This document shows positions 19,432 through 28,345 of a DNA stretch of 64,000 nt, piece by piece. Source of the DNA: Geothermobacter ehrlichii (GTDB lineage Bacteria > Desulfobacterota > Desulfuromonadia > Desulfuromonadales > Geothermobacteraceae); the NCBI RefSeq assembly GCF_008124615.1, contig NZ_VNIB01000006.1, positions 1 to 64,000 on the forward strand. The letters are read 5' to 3'. The notes under the pieces were generated by a model that was not told where the DNA came from, did not search any database, and was given only the letters and a program-made list of their open reading frames with translations. Within the stretch, counting starts at the first letter, position 1; each line of letters begins with the position of its first letter. The translations under genes were made by a program, and so were the position numbers.

Positions 19432-20895
19432 TTACTTTAAATTTGGACGAGCCTTCCAGAAATATTTTCTAAAACCGCGCTGATCATCGATTTGTTTTAT
19501 GCGATAGCATAATGATACATTTATTCCTGTATCGAACTCGTCAGGATTGACATCGGTGAAATCCATCATCATTCGTCCGCCAGGCTCAAATTCTACCATT
19601 CCAAAATAAGCTGGTGGACTGTAGTCAAAGGTTAGTCTGTCAGCTGTCCAAGATACAACACGACCTGTTACTCCGCTCAAAGGGTAATTCTCCTGAGAGT
19701 CTAAAGCGTCACAGTCGGGATTGATACAGTACCTGCGTTTAGGTATTTGGATAGTGTTACAAACCTTACATCTACCCCCCTTAAATTCGTTAACCAAGTT
19801 CCTGTTACGGTACAACGCAGGAAGATATGCCTGCTTGTCTATTTCGCTACGCTTCCCATAATCCTTTTTCAATAAACCATTAAACGATATATATTTATTA
19901 TAATTTACCTCTGGTGAGCCTAAATTAAGAAAGCCCGAGACCCCACATTTGGGACGCTTGGTCTGGATGAGGTCGGTGGCCCTAAATAAAAGCACATCAC
20001 ATCCTTGACCAAAACCAACCACCATTATCAATTCCCCAGGCTTTGCATTTTCTAAGCATTTTGCAAACATCAATATTGGATGCGCAGCTCCAGAAATACC
20101 CACTGAATGTGACATAGTTTCCACAACTGCGCAATTCTCAACGCCGATAAGTTTGGCCACTTTACCCGCCTGATCATTTGGCACAATGAAATGATTAATA
20201 TCGGCAGGACTTATCTCCGTTTTTTTCAATATTGCATCAACAGCACCTGGAATAATCTTCATGTAACCTTCGTCTCTGATCCATCGTTCTTCCCACACAT
20301 AATCAAACTCACTCACCTCATTTCGATAGTGATCGATAAAATCAACCGCTTGGCTGTGCGTAGCAACAAGTTCTGCCAATATATGGTGTGTCCCTACTTT
20401 AAGAGCTGCAGCACCATCACCGTAGAGCATTTCTTCGCGAGAAGCAGAAAGAGCGCGACGATGCTCAGAAGCAACAAGCATGACCTCGCCTTTGGCCATA
20501 GCAGCAACATCTAATGCAGACAAGAGCGCTGAAGTGGCCGCACGTTGTGACGATGTGACATCCATAGTGCGGAGATTTTCTATTTTCAAATTCAAAGCTT
20601 CAGCTACGACCACAGAGTTCTGACGGTCAAGAAAAGGCATACTAGTTGAGGCCATCACTAGTGAGATCAGATTGTCATTGTTATCCTCACCCATGCAATC
20701 GGCACAGGCCTCGACCGCCATCGTGATCGCATCCTCATCCCAGTTACACATTGCTTTTTCGCCCTTGGCCAATCCATTCAGGCTAGCATCAAACCAAGCG
20801 TTTGCATCTGCTATTGATTTTCTCTGCAAGCGCAACCGGGGCAAATACCCTCCATACGCAGTAATCCCTATTTTTTCAACGTGACCAGACACCAT
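19432..20895 (-). CDS. HMG-CoA synthase-like domain fused to a DUF35 zinc-ribbon/OB-fold domain
   Basis: 487 residues. Residues about 8-340 have the thiolase-fold pattern of HMG-CoA synthase/KAS III (ITAYGGYLPRLRL; EEMLYGDGAAALKVG; ETMSHSVGISGAAHPI; VVGFGQGCDVLLF). Residues about 355-485 are a DUF35 module with a zinc ribbon (CKVCNTIQIPKRRYC...C) and an OB fold (GVTGRVVSWTADRLTF). At the position of the synthase nucleophile the sequence reads DVTSSQRAATSAL, with Gln117 where HMG-CoA synthases have Cys. It may therefore not condense but act as a scaffold or OB-fold partner of the adjacent thiolase, as BbsA does for BbsB. That functional reading is inference. Confidence 0.82.
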   Translation of the reverse strand: MVSGHVEKIGITAYGGYLPRLRLQRKSIADANAWFDASLNGLAKGEKAMCNWDEDAITMAVEACADCMGEDNNDNLISLVMASTSMPFLDRQNSVVVAEALNLKIENLRTMDVTSSQRAATSALLSALDVAAMAKGEVMLVASEHRRALSASREEMLYGDGAAALKVGTHHILAELVATHSQAVDFIDHYRNEVSEFDYVWEERWIRDEGYMKIIPGAVDAILKKTEISPADINHFIVPNDQAGKVAKLIGVENCAVVETMSHSVGISGAAHPILMFAKCLENAKPGELIMVVGFGQGCDVLLFRATDLIQTKRPKCGVSGFLNLGSPEVNYNKYISFNGLLKKDYGKRSEIDKQAYLPALYRNRNLVNEFKGGRCKVCNTIQIPKRRYCINPDCDALDSQENYPLSGVTGRVVSWTADRLTFDYSPPAYFGMVEFEPGGRMMMDFTDVNPDEFDTGINVSLCYRIKQIDDQRGFRKYFWKARPNLK

Positions 20896-20962
20896 ATTCA
20901 GGCTCCTTTCAACCTAGCCGACTCTCTAATTTTTAATGCATTATTGTTAATTCTCATTTTTA

Positions 20963-22111
20963 CTACAGAGACCGAGCAATCAGCTCCTTCATGATTTCAT
21001 TAGCCCCGCCATAAATCTTTTGAACTCGAGAATCTGCATACAAATGCGCAATTGGATATTCCAACATATAACCGTAGCCACCAAAAAACTGGAAACACTC
21101 ATCCACGATTTCACATTGCTTCTGGGTAAACCACCACTTAGCCATTGCGGCCGTGGTAGAATCAAGATTCCCGGCGAGCACCTCTTCTACACAGTGATCG
21201 AAAAATACTCGAGCAATCTTTGCTTCTGTTTTACATTCTGCCAACTTGAAACGAGTATTTTGGAATTCAATGAGAGGTTTTCCAAAGGCCTTACGGTCTT
21301 TGACATATTGCACTGTGAGGTCGATTGCCCTCTCTATAAAGGCAATGGCCCGCAGTGCTATATACATGCGCTCACGAGGCAATTGACCCATGAGTTGAGC
21401 AAAACCTTTACCTTCTTCGGTTCCGAGCAAATTGGATACCGGGACTCGAACGTTGTCAAAAAACAGCTCCGTTGTATCCGATGCTTTTTGACCTATTTTT
21501 TTCAATGGTTTTCCACGTGTAAAACCTTCCAATCCATCAGTTTCAACCATAACGAGGGAGATCCCCTTATGTTTCAGCTCTGGAGCGGTTTTAACCACAA
21601 CACAAACAAGATCCGCAGTGACCCCGTTTGTAATGAAGGTTTTTGAACCATTGATGATATAATGGTCCCCTTCACGACGTGCACTCGTCGTTATATTTCC
21701 GAGATCGGATCCGGCGCCAGGCTCCGTCATGGCAATGGCACCAATCATCTCCCCGGTAGCCATTTTCGGTAACCATTTATTTTTCTGTTCGTCTGTTCCA
21801 TACGAAAGAATATAATGAGCCAGAATACAACCATGAACATTGACATTAAAACCAGTGATACCAAGCCGGTACAACTCTTCCTGGATCACCACGTCATGAG
21901 CAAACGTACCTCCGGCACCACCATATTCTTCTGGAATACTAGGCAACAGAATCCCCATCTCACCAGCTTTGATCCAAGCTTCTCTATCTACTACACCTTG
22001 TTCGCACCAACGTTCATAGTGGGGCACAAATTCTTCCAAATAAAACTGTCGCACTGAATCTCGAAGAATTCTCAGTTCATCATCCATCCAGGTAGGCTCA
22101 TTGCTTTTCAT
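20963..22111 (-). CDS. acyl-CoA dehydrogenase (long/branched-chain type)
   Basis: 382 residues with the standard signatures AIAMTEPGAGSDLGNI, GSKTFITNGVTADLV and FQFFGGYGYMLEYPIAHL. The C-terminal motif reads IYGGANEIMKELIARSL, so the Glu found in medium-chain enzymes is Gly. As in isovaleryl- and long-chain acyl-CoA dehydrogenases the base is probably the Glu of PRERMY around residue 245. It should form the 2-enoyl-CoA from a longer or branched acyl-CoA. The ATG at 22111 follows AAAGGAAGG and is preferred over a start 12 codons upstream. It is the first gene of a run ACAD-HMGS/OB-thiolase-SDR. Confidence 0.93.
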   Translation of the reverse strand: MKSNEPTWMDDELRILRDSVRQFYLEEFVPHYERWCEQGVVDREAWIKAGEMGILLPSIPEEYGGAGGTFAHDVVIQEELYRLGITGFNVNVHGCILAHYILSYGTDEQKNKWLPKMATGEMIGAIAMTEPGAGSDLGNITTSARREGDHYIINGSKTFITNGVTADLVCVVVKTAPELKHKGISLVMVETDGLEGFTRGKPLKKIGQKASDTTELFFDNVRVPVSNLLGTEEGKGFAQLMGQLPRERMYIALRAIAFIERAIDLTVQYVKDRKAFGKPLIEFQNTRFKLAECKTEAKIARVFFDHCVEEVLAGNLDSTTAAMAKWWFTQKQCEIVDECFQFFGGYGYMLEYPIAHLYADSRVQKIYGGANEIMKELIARSL

Positions 22112-22147
22112 GTGTTCAACCTTCCTTTTGTTATTGCTAAACGACAA

Positions 22148-22590
22148 TGTCGTCGGTCAACAAATCAAACATTTTCAATAATTTAAATTGCATATGAAAG
22201 CACGCATGGGCAAACAGTGCATTCAATCATCAAGAACACACTGCGATTAATTGCTCCAAACCAACTGAAGCATGTTGTTGAAATTGTAGACGGAGAAAGG
22301 GGACTGCAGCAAGGGCAGACGCAGACGCTTACAAAACCGAAATAAGCGAAATTGGCCGAAAAGGTGGGAAGCTCGTTCGTTTCGTACAAAAAAAACACCG
22401 ACAACCCCTATTCGCAAATAAATTTCGGGACCGCCGATGTTTATTTTAATTCGTTTAGAATGAACTCCTAGGGATCAGTTCCAGATGGTCTTCTGGATGA
22501 AACCCTTCGGAGAATATCTAATGTTTACATTTTCGCACCATTAGATTTGTTTGTCAAGCAAAATTTATTTCGCCTCAGAGGTGGTCCCGG
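22148..22590. other. intergenic region upstream of the acyl-CoA dehydrogenase
   Basis: No protein with recognisable features is seen on either strand in these 440 bases; short open frames here have no ribosome site and no family resemblance. It should contain the promoter of the acyl-CoA dehydrogenase-thiolase run, and its right part abuts a decayed IS3 copy. Confidence 0.4.
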
Positions 22591-22599
22591 TTGTTCGGA

Positions 22600-23215
22600 C
22601 AGGTTGGCGGCAGAAATAAGGTGGACAGCATTCTTGGTTTATGCCGCCAACTGGATAGTCGAGCCGGCGTAGCCGGCCCGGGATTTTTGCCAATATGCCT
22701 CATCTGGTATTTTATCGTCCAGGCTGAAATGAGGCCGCCGAGTGTTGTAGCGATCAATCCACCGCCTGATTCCTTGCCGGGCCCCGCTCCCAGTTTCGAA
22801 TACTTGCAAATAGATGCATTCTTACTTGAGGGACCGCCAGAGCCTCTCGATCATCACATTGCCCTTCCAGCGCCCTTTGCCATCCATGGAGATCTTGATG
22901 CCGGCATCCTTGATGCGTTGAGGTGAACTCATGGCTGGGGAACTGGCAAACCTGACCCGTATTGAAGATCTCGGGATGCCCGTAGCGTTGCAGGACCTCT
23001 TCCAAGGCGGCAACGCAAAAATCAGCATCCATGGTGTTGGACAACCGCCAGGACAGAACCTTGCGGCTGGCCACTACCCATGATCGCCACCAGAAAGCCG
23101 CGTCGCATCGGAATGTAGCTGATGTCAGCGTGACCAAGACCCCCATCCTGGTACGGCTTAATGCACTGTCCGATTTTTGGGAACCACCTCTGTCGGCGAC
23201 GAACTCATGAATTCA
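22600..23215 (-). pseudogene. IS3-family transposase OrfB remnant
   Basis: Broken frames match the integrase core of IS3 OrfB: SRKVLSWRLSNTMDADFCVAAL, EEVLQRYGHPEIFNTGQ, KDAGIKISMDGKGRWKGNVM (the region of the catalytic Glu) and, in another frame, IERLWRSLK then a C-terminal RWIDRYNTRRPHFSLDD-like tail near 22730. Frameshifts near 22830 and 22930 and lack of the N-terminal half and of an OrfA make it inactive. Confidence 0.82.
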
Positions 23216-23221
23216 GCAGGT

Positions 23222-23569
23222 TCAATCCTCAGCAACATATTTTTTCTTGGTATCAAAATAACGCCTTCTGGCAATTTTCACGCAAGCGATAAGCGCTTCA
23301 GTTGATGGCGCCCAACATTTAGACCTAATAACTTCGCTTAATTCATCAATATCGGTCTTCAGATCAACTCCCTGTAATAATTGGCTAAAAAATGAATTAG
23401 CCACATCAGTCACAAATGTAAACTCAACATCCACAATAATATCAGAATTCACATCAACTATCATAATGACGCCCAAAAAACCATATAAACCTTGAAAGGC
23501 CGTTCCACGTGGTGCTGGTGCATATCCACTAACCATGATCGTCTCGTAATTTTTCGTATTATTTCCCAT
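23222..23569 (-). CDS. DUF3870 domain protein
   Basis: 115 codons. MVSGYAPAPRGTAFQGLYGF, VDVNSDIIVDVEFTFVTDVA and FFSQLLQGVDL followed by STEALIACVKIARRRYFDTK match the DUF3870 family, whose members are about this size and have no known function. I place the start at the ATG at 23569, which has GGAGGAG ten bases upstream; an open frame continues further upstream only into the IS30 insertion. It would have been followed upstream by the hotdog protein gene before the IS30 insertion separated them. Confidence 0.75.
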   Translation of the reverse strand: MGNNTKNYETIMVSGYAPAPRGTAFQGLYGFLGVIMIVDVNSDIIVDVEFTFVTDVANSFFSQLLQGVDLKTDIDELSEVIRSKCWAPSTEALIACVKIARRRYFDTKKKYVAED

Positions 23570-23638
23570 CCAACTCCTCCAAATATTTGTTTCCTCCAAG
23601 CTTTTACCGATCTCTTTATTGACGGTAGATTCTAGTTC

Positions 23639-24718
23639 CAAGTGCACCACATCGAGGTGAGTTTGCAAAACAGGACATGATGGGGTTTTCGGTAGTGTTG
23701 AAAGGCGAGAACGACACACCGAAAGGAGCCCACCATGTCCTACACGCATCTTACCTCAGAAGAACGATTTTCGCTTGAACTCTTGCTCCTGGCGGGCCTG
23801 AGTCTCCGAAAAATCGCCAGAATTCTCGGCCGGCACCATACAACCATCAGCCGGGAGATCCGGCGTAATACCGGCACGAACGGCATTTACTGCAGTCTGA
23901 CAGCCCAGCGTTCAGCCGACCGGCGCAGGGCTCAGGCCAGACACTATCGCAGGCAACTGCATAAGCCTCTGGTCGACTATGTTGCCGAAAAGCTGAAGCT
24001 TGACTGGTCTCCGGAGCAGATTGCAGGACGACTTCGCCTGGATTTTCCAGATGATAAGCGCATGCGATGCAGTCCGGAAACCATCTATCGCTGGGTCTAT
24101 CTCGATGCCCAGCAAGGCGGCAAGGTTTATCGCCACTTGCGTCGGCGACATCGCCGACGTCGCCGCCAGAAACGTTTCGGTCAAGGCCGGCGGTTCTTTG
24201 CCGGCCGCGTCAGCATTGCCGAACGGCCTGAAATTGTCGCGCAACGGCTTCGTGTTGGTGACTGGGAAGCCGATCTGATGCTTGGCAAGCCCGGCAAGGG
24301 TGCTCTGGTCACCTACCTGGAACGCAAAAGCCGCTACCTGTGTTGGCCATACGGGTGGCTGACAAATCGGCCAAGGCGTTCAATACGGCCATGGAAACCA
24401 TCATGGCCGGCGTTCCCAGGCCATTGCGCCGTACACTAACCGTAGACAATGGTAAGGAGATGGCCCGATTCAAGGAACTGGAGGAAGCCACTGGCTTCCA
24501 TGTGTATTTTGCCGACCCCTATGCCGCCTGGCAGCGGGGCGCCAACGTGAACGCCAACGGTTTACTGCGGCAGTACTTCTCCAAGGGATGCAACTTTCGC
24601 AAGTCCACCGAGGAGCAGATTCACATAGCCGTTTATCGGCTCAACCACAGTCCGAGAAAGTGCCTTGGCTACCGGACGCTCCATGAAGTGTTCATGAAAG
24701 CGATCTCTGGTGCACTTG
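23639..24718 (+). mobile_element. IS30-family insertion sequence, inactive
   Basis: The ends are marked by the inverted repeat CAAGTGCACCA at 23639-23649 and its complement at 24708-24718. The single transposase gene between them is frameshifted. The element lies between the DUF3870 gene and a hotdog protein gene and replaces the last codons of the latter. I could not define a target duplication with confidence. Confidence 0.8.
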
Positions 24719-24726
24719 CAAATTGA
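23735..24726 (+). pseudogene. IS30-family transposase, frameshifted, catalytic Glu lost
   Basis: The first frame (ATG at 23735, AAAGGAG site) has the IS30 helix-turn-helix (YTHLTSEERFSLELLLLAG, HHTTISREIRRN) and the first catalytic Asp in RVGDWEADLMLGKPGKG. Around 24340 it shifts; the second frame continues with VADKSAKAFNTAM, TLTVDNGKEMARF (second Asp) and WQRGANVNANGLLRQYF. In IS30 proteins the last motif is normally NENTNGL with the catalytic Glu; here that Glu is Val. The gene is thus broken twice. Confidence 0.85.
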
Positions 24727-25162
24727 ATTCGCCTATTTTATCAATGACCATAAAGGTGAAAGTGGATTTTGCGACAAGTTTTCCCGTTATATCTGTACCA
24801 GCAAAAACTTCCGCCTCACAAATAATCAATGTGCCACCAGGCTTAATCACTCTTCCGCGGCAAAACAAATATCCGCTTTCAGTGGAACGAAGAATATTAA
24901 TCTTAAATTCTACTGAAACTACATCCTGAGTATCTCGGATAAGTGAAGTAGCTGCCCCTGTAGCTGCATGTCCAGATAATGTCACAAGTACTCCACCATG
25001 CACTCTTCCCAAATGCTGCCTGTGTATATTGGCAATCTCCAGGGAAGTATCACATCTTCCCACATCAACATCTTCTAGCTTTATGCCAAGAAGTGAAATA
25101 AAGTCCGCTTCATAAAAAATTCTATTAACAGAAAATTTATAATTAATATTATTTGTTCTCAT
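24692..25162 (-). CDS. PaaI-like hotdog thioesterase, 3' end replaced by IS30
   Basis: The protein has the hotdog signature HLGRVHGGVLVTLSGHAATGAA, with the HGG motif of acyl-CoA thioesterases, then VVSVEFKINILRSTESGYLFCRGRV. This suggests hydrolysis of an acyl-CoA to free acid and CoA. The last about ten codons (after KIGEF) are read from the end of the IS30 element, so the native C-terminus is gone, though the core fold looks complete. The ATG at 25162 (MRTNNINYKF) is preferred to an upstream TTG. Function after truncation is uncertain. Confidence 0.75.
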   Translation of the reverse strand: MRTNNINYKFSVNRIFYEADFISLLGIKLEDVDVGRCDTSLEIANIHRQHLGRVHGGVLVTLSGHAATGAATSLIRDTQDVVSVEFKINILRSTESGYLFCRGRVIKPGGTLIICEAEVFAGTDITGKLVAKSTFTFMVIDKIGEFNLQVHQRSLS

Positions 25163-25221
25163 CTCTGCCTTATCAATCAAACATATTGCTCAAAACACTG
25201 AAGAAATTAAAGGTCAAATAT

Positions 25222-25686
25222 TTATAGTTTCATTCTTTCTTTAACCCACCCCTTGTCAAAAGGTGTCTCGTACAGCCAGAAGAATTTCATTTCGCTGAAC
25301 TTCCACACCCCATCTTCTTTAATATATTTTTCCTCATAGCGGCCGCACATCCATCTCGCCTCTCCAGACAATGTTGCAGGCACATCTGCATACCATTTCC
25401 CTTCAGCATGATCACTATCGATGATATCAATAATTGGATTACTGACCATGTGAACAAAGAAAGTCATTGCCTCAGGAATAATCTCTTTATAGAACCTTGC
25501 GATTTCAGCATTTCCATCGTACTGTCCAAACTCATGGAAGTCCGCCTTCGCACCGCGAGCAAACAGGTTCACAACATCATCCATACGGTACTCATCACAC
25601 AAATAACAATATGTGTATCTCAACTTTTTAATCTTCTCAATTTCCTCCAATGCAGTGACTCTTGCTTCAAGATCTTTTGAAGTCAT
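25222..25686 (-). CDS. SnoaL/NTF2-like protein
   Basis: 154 residues of the cone-shaped NTF2-like fold. An N-terminal helix (EARVTALEEIEKIKKLRYTYC) precedes DEYRMDDVVNLFARGAKADFHEFG and a C-terminal sheet ending WMCGRYEEKYIKEDGVWKFSEMKFFW. Members include small hydrolases, isomerases such as ketosteroid isomerase, and the gamma-HCH dehydrochlorinase-like group, and they often lie in ring- or steroid-degrading clusters. The catalytic identity cannot be read. The ATG at 25686 follows GGAGATGGG. It lies between the hotdog gene and the broken lyase. Confidence 0.78.
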   Translation of the reverse strand: MTSKDLEARVTALEEIEKIKKLRYTYCYLCDEYRMDDVVNLFARGAKADFHEFGQYDGNAEIARFYKEIIPEAMTFFVHMVSNPIIDIIDSDHAEGKWYADVPATLSGEARWMCGRYEEKYIKEDGVWKFSEMKFFWLYETPFDKGWVKERMKL

Positions 25687-25781
25687 ATCCCATCTCCTCA
25701 TGTTTTTTTCTTCAGTGTTTTGAGCAATAAACTCGATAAACTTTAGTGCGAAGTACCTCCCCGTCCTCTGGGCGGAATTGT

Positions 25782-26626
25782 TTACTCGCCGTCACCGCAC
25801 AAACGGTTTATTAACTGCACAATTGTTTTGGCACGAGAGTAGACCGGATAATCAATAAATTTACCATCAACTTGAACAGCGACAAGTCCTAGTTTTTCTG
25901 CAGCTTCAAACTTATCAATTATACATAGGGCCTCCACAATTTCCTTTTCTGTTGGAGTATAACTTTCATGTATTACTGGACACTACTTTGGATGAATTGA
26001 TAATTCACCAAACATACCAAGCTGTTTAGTATGTTCTAACTCATCACTTAGCCCTCTATGGTCGTTAAGATCAGGATAAACAGTATCAACTGGTGGATAA
26101 ATACCAGCAGCTCGAGATGCTATTACTAAGTGTGTTCTAGCATATAACAGCCATTCCGAAGTCTTTGAATAATTGTCCCCTATATCCAGGGCGTAATCGA
26201 GAGCACCAAAAGCAGCCTGGAAATTTTATTGCTGGAGTCCGCTATTTCGTATGCGTTTAAAACCCCTTTGGCCGTTTCAATAAGGGGGATCAGATCATAA
26301 TAGGACGTCAGGCGCTCTGCTATGGTCTTGACAATCTTGACGTCATCGGCCTTCGGCAACATGATCCCATCAACTTTAGCATCTATTGCAGCTTCAAGGT
26401 CTTTTTCCCACCATAATGTTCCAGCACTATTAATCCTGACATAACAGGATTTATCATGCTCAACGTTAATTGCAGAGGCAAAGGCTCTGCGAGCATTTCC
26501 TTTATCCGATATCGCAACTGCGTCTTCGAGATCTATAATAATGGCATCAGCTTCTGAATAAAGGCACTTATAAATGAACCGTTCATTGTTCGCCGGCATA
26601 AATAAAAAACTGCGGTTTAATTTCAC
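25782..26626 (-). pseudogene. CitE-like (HpcH/HpaI family) acyl-CoA lyase, frameshift plus amber stop
   Basis: The N-terminal part is a clear CitE-like lyase: RSFLFMPANNERFIYKCL, DAIIIDLEDAVAISDK, CYVRINSAGTLWWEKDL, IMLPKADDVKIV and LIPLIETAKGVLNA with the metal- and CoA-binding residues. At about 26215 the frame shifts; the continuation reads AAFGALDYALDIGDNY, then YARTHLVIASRAAGIYPPVD and GELSIHPK, followed by a TAG at about 25982 where relatives usually have Gln, then PVIHESYTPTEKEIVEA and a normal C-terminus to TAA at 25782. Relatives cleave malyl-, methylmalyl- or citramalyl-CoA. Two lesions in a conserved gene indicate decay. Confidence 0.88.
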
Positions 26627-26667
26627 ATTCGCTCACCAAGTACAATTCTAAAGCAAAAGAAGAAACA

Positions 26668-27795
26668 CTATATTGCCCCACCTTCGTGGAGATTCTCTAT
26701 TTCAGCCTCTGAAAATCCCCATTCGGAAAGAACCTCCTCGTTGTGCTCTCCCGGGAAAGGCGGACACCCTTGGATCTCTGGATGCGTTCGACTAAATTTC
26801 GGTGCCGGCGCGGGTTGTACAACCCCATCAATCTCAATGAACGTCTTTCTTACCTTGTTATGTGGATGCTCTGGTGCTTCGTCCATATCCAAAACTGGGG
26901 CAAAGCAAATGTCTGTTCCCTCCATAAGAGCACACCACTCTTCTCGAGTTTTGGTTTTAAACATTTGTGTCAGCTTCTGTTTCAACTCAGGCCACTTTTC
27001 AACGTCCAATTGCGCATGAAAAGCAGGATCATCAATCCCGCAGGTTTTAAGGAACAAAGCATAAAACTGCGTCTCATAGGCAGCGATACTTATGTATTTG
27101 CCATCGGAACATTCATAAGAGTCATAAAAATGAGCGCCACCATCAAGTCTATTTGTACCTCGTGAATTATTCCATTTTCCTGCGGCCTTAAATCCGTACA
27201 TATAAGTCATAAGAGCTGAAGCACCATCAGTCATAGCCGCATCTACGACCTGACCTTGGCCTGAGGTTTTAGCCTCCAAAACACCACACACAAGACCGAA
27301 GGCGAGCATCATCGCCCCGCCGCCAAAATCACCCACTAAATTCAAAGGAGGGACCGGAGGACTGTCCGGTCGGCCTATGGAATAAAGAGCACTAGTTAGT
27401 GCTATATAATTTATGTCATGTCCCGCCGCGTGGGACAGGGGACCGTTTTGCCCCCAGCCAGTCATACGTCCATAGACAAGTCTCGGATTAACCTGAAAAC
27501 ACTGCTCAGGGCCAAGACCAAGACGCTCCATAACGCTGGGGCGAAATCCTTCAAGCAGAGCATCGGCCTTCTCTATCAACCGCAAGGCGGTCTTGACTCC
27601 TTCTTGGTTCTTAAGGTCTAAGGCTATGGATCGCCTCCCGCGGGAAGTTATATCCAACCGGCCAAACCGTTTTTCACCCTTCCGGTCAATACGGATGACC
27701 TCTGCACCCATGTCAGCCAGCATCATCGCACAGAAGGGCCCTGGACCAATCCCCGCGAATTCTATGACTTTGATCCCCTTAAGCGGTCCCATTTG
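26668..27795 (-). CDS. probable alpha-methylacyl-CoA racemase, second copy
   Basis: 375 residues, closely similar along its whole length to the protein at 12137-13261. It has the same [20 protein letters not shown] start, [14 protein letters not shown] (His125), [12 protein letters not shown] (Asp155), [17 protein letters not shown] and the same tail ([19 protein letters not shown]). The racemase His/Asp pair and the ETQFY Glu are retained. The start at 27795 (MGPLKG) matches the first copy and has an AAGGATAGG site. Two near-identical racemases in one island point to duplication or two imports of a common cassette, possibly with different partners or chain lengths. Confidence 0.85.
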   Translation of the reverse strand, partial: QMGPLKGIKVIEFAGIGPGPFCAMMLADMGAEVIRIDRKGEKRFGRLDITSRGRRSIALDLKNQEGVKTALRLIEKADALLEGFRPSVMERLGLGPEQCFQVNPRLVYGRMTGWGQNGPLSHAAGHDINYIALTSALYSIGRPDSPPVPPLNLVGDFGGGAMMLAFGLVCGVLEAKTSGQGQVVDAAMTDGASALMTYMYGFKAAGKWNNSRGTNRLDGGAHFYDSYECSDGKYISIAAYETQFYALFLKTCGIDDPAFHAQLDVEKWPELKQKLTQMFKTKTREEWCALMEGTDICFAPVLDMDEAPEHPHNKVRKTFIEIDGVVQPAPAPKFSRTHPEIQGCPPFPGEHNEEVLSEWGFSEAEIENLHEGGAI

Positions 27796-27839
27796 CCTAT
27801 CCTTCAAACTAATCAATTTCTTAAATTATATAGGCAAGT

Positions 27840-27915
27840 TATTTTACCTGCTGTTTTTTCGGGCTACAGTCCTAATTGGCCCGGATGATGCTTTCTTGTA
27901 AAGCTTGTTATAAAA
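27840..27915 (-). pseudogene. fragment of a hotdog thioesterase gene
   Basis: About 75 bases upstream of the second racemase resemble the internal part of the intact thioesterase gene at 28346-28750. CTGCTGTTTTTTCGG followed by a similar spaced sequence down to CTTGTAAAGCTTG parallels the intact CTGCTGTTTTTTTTCGG...CCTGTAAAACTCG. Read on the minus strand it gives short pieces like TSFT and RKNSR instead of TSFTGK and RKKTAGK. It is a leftover of a second copy. Confidence 0.55.
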
Positions 27916-27963
27916 AAAGGCTCCAACTACCACCCTCGGATCTATCTTAAGAGTCCGTTTTTA

Positions 27964-28275
27964 CTAAGTTTGAGTCGCAGAATCTATCGTGACCGCCAAT
28001 GTGGCAGGGAGCCAACTGAATTCAGATTTCAGAAAATCATAATCTGGCCCAGATGTGATAAAAGCCGCAGTTCCTTTAATCAGAAATCCAGCACCTTCAC
28101 CATGTAAGCCCGTCACCTTGCTACTACCTAAAGTAATCAGTATTTTATTGTTGTAGATAATATCAATTTCGGTTATATGCATATATCCGGCTGGAATTAA
28201 CAATTGTCCATCTTGTGAAATTAACACATTTACGGATGACATCCGCTCTAAGATCGGATAACACATTTGCCCCAC
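27964..28275 (-). CDS. possible pyridoxamine-phosphate-oxidase-like flavin-binding split-barrel protein
   Basis: About 103 residues. LISQDGQLLIPAGYMHI, KILITLGSSKV and GAGFLIKGTAAFITSGPDYDFLK resemble the strands of small FMN-binding split-barrel proteins (PNPOx-like). The usual N-terminal helix is only partly present, the start (GTG at about 28275) has no good ribosome site, and the segment after SSKV is shorter than in relatives. It may be a truncated gene. It lies between the thioesterase and its fragment, as if inserted into a duplicated copy. Confidence 0.5.
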   Translation of the reverse strand: MGQMCYPILERMSSVNVLISQDGQLLIPAGYMHITEIDIIYNNKILITLGSSKVTGLHGEGAGFLIKGTAAFITSGPDYDFLKSEFSWLPATLAVTIDSATQT

Positions 28276-28345
28276 AAGTTCAGAGAGATTGCCGTGAATT
28301 TTATGAGCTTAATTTCTACAAACATCAAATTGATGTTCCCTACAG

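Noticed and set aside
22183-22404. Short minus-strand open frame upstream of the acyl-CoA dehydrogenase
   Set aside because: Cys/Ser-rich chance frame with no ribosome site; the stretch is better explained as promoter region.
25975-25990. Read-through or pyrrolysine coding of the in-frame TAG in the CitE-like gene
   Set aside because: The same gene also has a frameshift, relatives have Gln at this place, and no pyl genes or methylamine methyltransferases are present in the window.
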